From NCBI RefSeq assembly GCF_016907655.1, contig NZ_JAFBCL010000001.1:3010001-3074000 (forward strand): DNA of 64,000 nucleotides, written 5' to 3'. Positions 59,786 to 64,000 of this stretch are shown here, piece after piece. The position numbers were made by a program, and so were the translations under genes. Origin of the DNA: Saccharothrix algeriensis. Its GTDB lineage: Bacteria > Actinomycetota > Actinomycetes > Mycobacteriales > Pseudonocardiaceae. The first letter of the stretch is position 1. Each line of letters begins with the position of its first letter. The notes beneath the pieces were generated by a model. It ran no database searches and was not told where the DNA came from. It saw only the letters and a list, made by a program, of their open reading frames with translations.

Positions 59786-60053
59786 CGGCGCACCGCGCCC
59801 ACCGCCGCGCCGGCGGCGGTGGGCGACCACGGACAGTGTCCCCACCGCATCGCTTCGCTCGATGTAGTGAACTTTCGTCCGCGTAGTCGAACTACGACGT
59901 AGCGTGGTCCTCAGCCGAGTGAATGTCACGTTCTGTTGATACAAACGAGTGAAGGTTGACGGTTCAACTCACGGAACGTAACGAGAGAAGAGATCGACGC
60001 GAAGACGAGGCGACCGCGTCGGTCACCGACGCCCCAGCCAGGGAGAGCCAGCC

Positions 60054-60287
60054 ATGAGCATCGTCTCCGCGTTCAAGCCCGCCTCCGGCAGCCGGCTCGC
60101 CCTCCTCGCCTGGGCCCTCGTGGCGATCGGGGCGGCGGGCCTGGTCACCGCCCTCGCCGCGCCCGTCGCCGGGCTGGTGGCGGGCCTTGCGACAGCCCTG
60201 GTCGGGCTCGTCGTCACCGCGCTCGCCAGGGCGTCGCGCACGCTGGACCGGATCCTCGCCGAGGAGCTGGACCGGACCGGGCCCTGA
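60054..60287 (+). CDS. Small hydrophobic membrane protein
   Basis: A 77-residue protein with two membrane helices (about 14-35 and 37-62) and a short acidic tail. AGGGAGAG lies 8-12 nt upstream of the ATG. The 268-bp gap before it (59786-60053) contains an AT-richer stretch (about 59870-59960) that probably holds its promoter. No family recognised. Confidence 0.6.
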   Translation: MSIVSAFKPASGSRLALLAWALVAIGAAGLVTALAAPVAGLVAGLATALVGLVVTALARASRTLDRILAEELDRTGP

Positions 60288-60362
60288 GCCGGCCCCTCCC
60301 CCGTTCGGACCTCCCCCGATCGGCCTCGGGCGCGCCACCGCGGCCACCGGCACGATCGAGCC

Positions 60363-61166
60363 ATGGCAGACGACCCGGCGCGAGCCGCCCTGCGCAGGCG
60401 CACCTACGACACCGGCGACCTCAGCGCCCTCCCCGTGTTCGCCGGCGGCTACATCAACTTCGGCTACTGGGACGGCGTGCCGCTGGACCGCGACCTCACC
60501 GCCGAGCAGCGCGTCGCCTCCCAGGAGGCCCTCTACGACGTGGTGCTCGACGCGCTGGACGTCACCGGCCGCCGGGTGCTGGAGGTGGGGTCCGGGCGCG
60601 GGGTCGGGGCGCGGCGGGTGGCGCGGCGCGGGGTCGCGCGCCTGACCGGCCTGGACCTGATGCCCCAGCAGGTCGAGCGCGCCCGGGCGGCGGCGCGGGA
60701 CGAGCGCGTGGCGTTCGCGGTGGGCTCGGCGTCGGCCATGCCGTTCCCCGCCGACGCCTTCGACCGCCTGCTGTCGGTGGAGGCGGCGCAGCACTTCGAG
60801 GACCTGGCCGGCTTCGCGCGGGAGGCCGCCCGGGTGCTCGCGCCGGGCGGGCGGCTCGCCGTCACGACGTTCTTCGCCGAGCGCGACGACGCGGGACCGG
60901 CGCTGGCGGAGCTGCTGGAGACGTTCGCCTCGGGGCTCGACCTGGCGCACCCGATCGGCCGGTTCGCCGACGACCTGCGGGCCGCCGGGTTCACCGGCGT
61001 GCGGGCCGACCGCCTCGGCGCGCACGTGTGGCCCGGCCTGGACCGCTGGGTCGCGCAGGTGGGCGGGCCCTACGACTGGGGCCGCAACTGGCTCGTCGCC
61101 GCCGACCGCGGCCTGCTGGACTACTACCTGGTCACCGCGCGGCAGCCGGCAGCATGGGGGGCGTGA
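60363..61166 (+). CDS. Class I SAM-dependent methyltransferase
   Basis: A 267-residue methyltransferase of the Ubie/gamma-tocopherol type. Motif I is VLEVGSGRGVGA (about 74-85), followed by GLDLMPQQVERARAAA (acidic residue for SAM ribose), VGSASAMPFPADAFD, and LLSVEAAQHFEDLAGFAREAARVL. The N-terminal FGYWDGVPL is typical of small-molecule O- or C-methyltransferases. Start ATG at 60363. Its stop overlaps the peptidase start (GTGA). Substrate unknown. Confidence 0.88.
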   Translation: MADDPARAALRRRTYDTGDLSALPVFAGGYINFGYWDGVPLDRDLTAEQRVASQEALYDVVLDALDVTGRRVLEVGSGRGVGARRVARRGVARLTGLDLMPQQVERARAAARDERVAFAVGSASAMPFPADAFDRLLSVEAAQHFEDLAGFAREAARVLAPGGRLAVTTFFAERDDAGPALAELLETFASGLDLAHPIGRFADDLRAAGFTGVRADRLGAHVWPGLDRWVAQVGGPYDWGRNWLVAADRGLLDYYLVTARQPAAWGA

Positions 61167-63001
61167 CGACGCACCCGACCGCCGAAGTGCCCGACCCGCT
61201 GTTCGACGACGCCGAGGCCGAGGCCCGCTGGCGCGCCCGGTTCACCGCGCCGCGGGTCAGCCTGCCCGGCTGGGCGGACGACGCGCCCGACCGCGGCCTG
61301 TACCTGTCGAACACCAGCGGCGTCTGGGAGGTCTACGCCTGGGACCGCGGCGCGGGCACCCACCGCAAGGTCACCGACCGCCCGAACGGCACGTCGCACG
61401 CCGCGCTGAGCCCGGACGGCGAAGCGGTCTGGTGGTTCGCCGACAGCGACGGCGACGAGTTCGGCGTGTGGGTCAGCGAGCCGTTCGAGCCGGGCGCACC
61501 CGCCGCGCCCGCCGTCGAGGGCGTGCCCGCCGGGTACCCGGCGGGGCTGGAGATCGGGCACGGGCTCGTCGTGGTCGGCACCTCCACCGACGAGGGCACC
61601 ACCGTCCACGTGTCGCGCGGCGGCGGGCCGGCCGAGGTGGTCTACGCGCACGGGAACGACGCCGGGGTCGCCGCGCTGTCCAGGGACGAGACGCTGATCG
61701 CGCTGGCGCACTCCGAGCACGGCGACAACCGGCACACGGCGCTGCGCGTGATCACCCCGGACGGCGAGCGGGTCGCGGAGAAGTGGGACGGCCCCGGCAA
61801 GGGCCTGGACGCCATCGCGTTCAGCCCGGTGCGCGGCGACAACCGGCTGCTGGTGCTGCACGAGCGGCGGGGCCGGGAGGAGCTGCTGATCTGGGACGTC
61901 GTCGCGGGCGCCGAGACCGAGGTCGCCGTCGACCTGCCCGGCGAGATCAGCGCCGACTGGTACGAGGACGCGACGGCGCTGCTCGTCGTGCACACGTTCC
62001 GGGCCCGCAACACCCTCCACCGCTACGACCTGGCGACCGGCGCCCTGACCGCCCTGGGCACCCCGCACGGGACGGTCGGCTCGGCGAACGCGCGCCCGGA
62101 CGGCTCCGTGGAGTACTCGTGGTCCTCGGCCGCGCGGCCGGGCGTCGTGCGGGTGCTCGACGCGGACGGCGACGACCGGGTGCTGCTGGCGCCGCGCGGC
62201 CACGAGGCGCCGCCGTCGGTCGGGCTGCGGGACGTCTTCGTCGGCGAGGTGCACGCCCTGGTCGCGCGCCCGGACGGGGCGCCCGACGGGCCGCTGCCGA
62301 CGGTGTTCAGCCTGCACGGCGGCCCGCACTCGGCCGACGAGGACCGGTTCTCCGCCTACCGGGCGGCGTGGCTGGACGCCGGGTTCGCCGTGGTGCACGT
62401 CAACTACCGCGGCTCCACCGGCTACGGCTCGCGGTGGCGGGACGCCATCGAGGGCAGGCCCGGCCTGACCGAGCTGGAGGACGTGGCCGCCCTGCACGAC
62501 TGGGCGGTGGGCTCCGGGTTCGCCGACCCGGCGAGGTGCGTCGTCAACGGCGCGTCGTGGGGCGGGTACCTGGCGCTGCTCGCGCTGGGCACCCAGCCGG
62601 AGCGGTGGGCGGCGGGCGTGGCGGGCGTGCCGGTCGCCGACTACCCGGCCGCGTACGAGGACGAGATGGAGCCGCTGCGCGCGTTCGACCGGGCGCTGTT
62701 CGGCGGGTCGCCGGAGGAGGTGCCGGAGCGGTACCGGGAGAGCTCGCCGCTGACCTACGTGGACGCGGTGCGCGCGCCGGTGCTCGTGCTGGCCGGCGAG
62801 AACGACCCGCGCTGCCCGATCCGGCAGATCGACAACTACCTGGAGCGGCTGGCGGCGCGCGGCGCGGCGTACGAGGTGTACCGGTACGACGCCGGGCACG
62901 GGTCGCTGGTGGTGGCGGAGACCATCCGGCAGACGGCGGCGGAGGTGGCCTTCGCCCGCCGGGTGCTCCGGCGCGTCGGGGCCTCGCGCACCGGCGGGTG
63001 A
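61163..63001 (+). CDS. S9 family prolyl oligopeptidase-like peptidase
   Basis: A 612-residue alpha/beta hydrolase with a beta-propeller in front (about 1-360; repeats like KVTDRPNGTSHAALSPDGEAV). The catalytic domain (about 370-605) has GGPHSADEDRF (oxyanion), GASWGGYLALLAL with the nucleophile Ser, VLAGENDPRCPI with the Asp, and YDAGHGSLV with the His. No signal peptide, so cytoplasmic. GTG at 61163 overlaps the methyltransferase stop; ATG at 61154 is possible. It would cut short peptides; in a cluster with a methyltransferase it could also act in modification of a small molecule. Confidence 0.9.
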   Translation: MTTHPTAEVPDPLFDDAEAEARWRARFTAPRVSLPGWADDAPDRGLYLSNTSGVWEVYAWDRGAGTHRKVTDRPNGTSHAALSPDGEAVWWFADSDGDEFGVWVSEPFEPGAPAAPAVEGVPAGYPAGLEIGHGLVVVGTSTDEGTTVHVSRGGGPAEVVYAHGNDAGVAALSRDETLIALAHSEHGDNRHTALRVITPDGERVAEKWDGPGKGLDAIAFSPVRGDNRLLVLHERRGREELLIWDVVAGAETEVAVDLPGEISADWYEDATALLVVHTFRARNTLHRYDLATGALTALGTPHGTVGSANARPDGSVEYSWSSAARPGVVRVLDADGDDRVLLAPRGHEAPPSVGLRDVFVGEVHALVARPDGAPDGPLPTVFSLHGGPHSADEDRFSAYRAAWLDAGFAVVHVNYRGSTGYGSRWRDAIEGRPGLTELEDVAALHDWAVGSGFADPARCVVNGASWGGYLALLALGTQPERWAAGVAGVPVADYPAAYEDEMEPLRAFDRALFGGSPEEVPERYRESSPLTYVDAVRAPVLVLAGENDPRCPIRQIDNYLERLAARGAAYEVYRYDAGHGSLVVAETIRQTAAEVAFARRVLRRVGASRTGG

Positions 63002-63097
63002 CCGCCCCGGGCGGGGGTCCGGCGCGCCGGTGACGTCGGCGGGCGCGACCGGCGGGCCGCCGGCGCGCCGCCCGGTCGGGCGGCGCGCCGGGACCGG

Positions 63098-63574
63098 TCA
63101 AGCCTGCTGGGCCTGCCACATCCAGTGGGCCTGCTCCAGCTGCTTGGTGATCTCGATCATCAGGTCCTGGGTGACCAGGTCGGACTTGTCGGTCTCGTCG
63201 ACCCGGCTGCGCAACCGCTCGATCAGCGCGGCGAGGGCGGCCACCACCGCGGACACCACCTCGTCCTCCTTGAGCCAGTTCTCCGGGAAGTCCGGCACCC
63301 CGGAGGTCTCGGCCACGGTGCGGGCCTTGCCGTTGGGCGAGATGCCCAGGGCCGAGGCCCGTTCGGCGACCTCGTCGGTGTAGGTGCGCGCCATGGTCAC
63401 CAGCTCGTCGAGCTGGAGGTGGACGCTGCGGAAGTTCTTGCCGACCACGTTCCAGTGCGCCTGCTTCGCGGCGAGCGACAGGTCGATCAGGTCGACCAGC
63501 GTGGCCTGCAACACCGCGCCGACGGATGCCTTGTCCGCGTCGGACAGCGGACTGGTGATCGGGGACTTGCCCAT
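63098..63574 (-). CDS. dps: Dps-family ferritin-like DNA-binding/starvation protein
   Basis: A 158-residue ferritin-like protein. The ferroxidase residues lie in AKQAHWNVVGKNFRSVHLQLDELV (His, Asp, Glu) and DEVAERASALG; the WMWQAQ C-terminus is usual. It oxidises Fe2+ with H2O2 and protects DNA. Adjacent to an Ohr-type gene on the same strand, so the pair is an oxidative-stress unit. AGGAGG lies about 9 nt before ATG 63574. Confidence 0.93.
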   Translation of the reverse strand: MGKSPITSPLSDADKASVGAVLQATLVDLIDLSLAAKQAHWNVVGKNFRSVHLQLDELVTMARTYTDEVAERASALGISPNGKARTVAETSGVPDFPENWLKEDEVVSAVVAALAALIERLRSRVDETDKSDLVTQDLMIEITKQLEQAHWMWQAQQA

Positions 63575-63590
63575 GGTGCTAGCGCCTCCT

Positions 63591-64000
63591 TCAGACGGTG
63601 GCGGTCAGAGCCACCTCGACGTTGCCGCGCATGGCGTTGGAGTACGGGCAGATGCGGTCGGCCAGGGCCACCAGCTCCTCCGCCGCGGACTGCTCGACGC
63701 CGGGGAGGTGCGCCCGCAGGTCGACGGTCAGCTGGTAGCCGCCGGCGCCGTCCGGGCCGATGCCGACCCGCGCGGCGACCGTCGTCTCGCCCAGCGGCAC
63801 CTTGCTCTGGCGGCCGGCGACCCGCAGCGCGCTGTGGAAGCACGCCGCGTAGCCGGCGGCGAACAGCTGCTCCGGGTTGGTCCTGGGACCGCCGGCGCCG
63901 CCCAGCTCCTGCGGCGTGGTGAGCTGCTCGTCGAGCACACCGTCCGAGGAGCGGACCTCGCCGTTGCGGCCGTCGCCGGTCGCCGTCGCCTCCGCCGTGT
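63591..64000 (-). CDS. ohr: Organic hydroperoxide resistance protein, Ohr/OsmC family (5' end beyond window)
   Basis: The last about 136 codons of an Ohr-type peroxidase. The two redox cysteines are in YAACFHSAL and RICPYSNAMRGN; LTTPQELGG and NPEQLFAAGYAACF are Ohr blocks. It reduces organic hydroperoxides with thiols. The frame stays open to the edge (ATATGDGRNGEVRSSDGVL). The start is outside. It ends 17 bp before dps and is likely in one transcript with it. Confidence 0.92.
   Translation of the reverse strand, partial: TAEATATGDGRNGEVRSSDGVLDEQLTTPQELGGAGGPRTNPEQLFAAGYAACFHSALRVAGRQSKVPLGETTVAARVGIGPDGAGGYQLTVDLRAHLPGVEQSAAEELVALADRICPYSNAMRGNVEVALTATV

Overview
The window is high-GC DNA from an actinomycete, most likely one of the Pseudonocardiales (Saccharothrix, Actinosynnema or Lentzea type). 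The reasons are strong G/C third-position bias, GTG starts, leaderless promoters, WhiB, DUF397/XRE pairs and an AICE-type integrated element. Genus is inferred from style and gene order, not from a search.

From 1.2 to 45.3 kb the gene order closely follows the Rv3654c-Rv3683 region of Mycobacterium tuberculosis, with insertions. On the minus strand come a Tad/Flp-type pilus operon (tadA, tadB, tadC, a DUF4244 pilin, two TadE-like pilins) and the septum-site gene ssd. A 6C small RNA and the HAD phosphatase follow, then a strongly terminated transcript at the position of the mycobacterial Ms1/MTS2823 RNA. An inserted block (7.9-15.2 kb) codes for peptidoglycan and MurNAc salvage: secreted GH3, NamZ, a serine hydrolase, RpiR/MurR and MurQ. 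Next is a kynurenine block (Lrp, tryptophan dioxygenase, kynureninase). The conserved order resumes with a Fic-like protein, acs, a holin-like membrane protein, an EphE-like hydrolase, MarP, NudL, a TlpA-type redoxin, nth, a small membrane protein, crp, a metallo-beta-lactamase, RidA, DUF4177, two Get3/ArsA ATPases, WhiB4-like, PonA2-like and a metallophosphoesterase. Local additions include an MFS exporter with a clear operator, a single-domain DnaN relative, a pair of unrecognised paralogues and a DUF397/XRE cluster. Three copies of a structured palindromic repeat flank crp.

A tRNA-Pro(CGG) gene at 45.29 kb is the integration site of a 10.5-kb element (45,318-55,805), bounded by a 74-bp exact duplication. 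It carries integrase, excisionase, a RepSA-like initiator, a GntR regulator with a cluster of CTAG operators, a zinc-ribbon XRE/TPR protein, a HAD hydrolase and a nested inverted repeat. It also carries a cargo module: a 924-residue protein built of near-identical 46-residue TPR-like repeats, with an HTH partner of lower GC. No FtsK/TraB-type translocase is present, so it looks mobilisable at most.

Downstream of the element are a decayed NB-ARC/TPR gene, an unrecognised three-gene membrane cluster (56.7-59.8 kb), a small membrane protein, a methyltransferase, an S9 peptidase, a Dps protein and a 5'-truncated Ohr-type peroxidase gene at the right edge.
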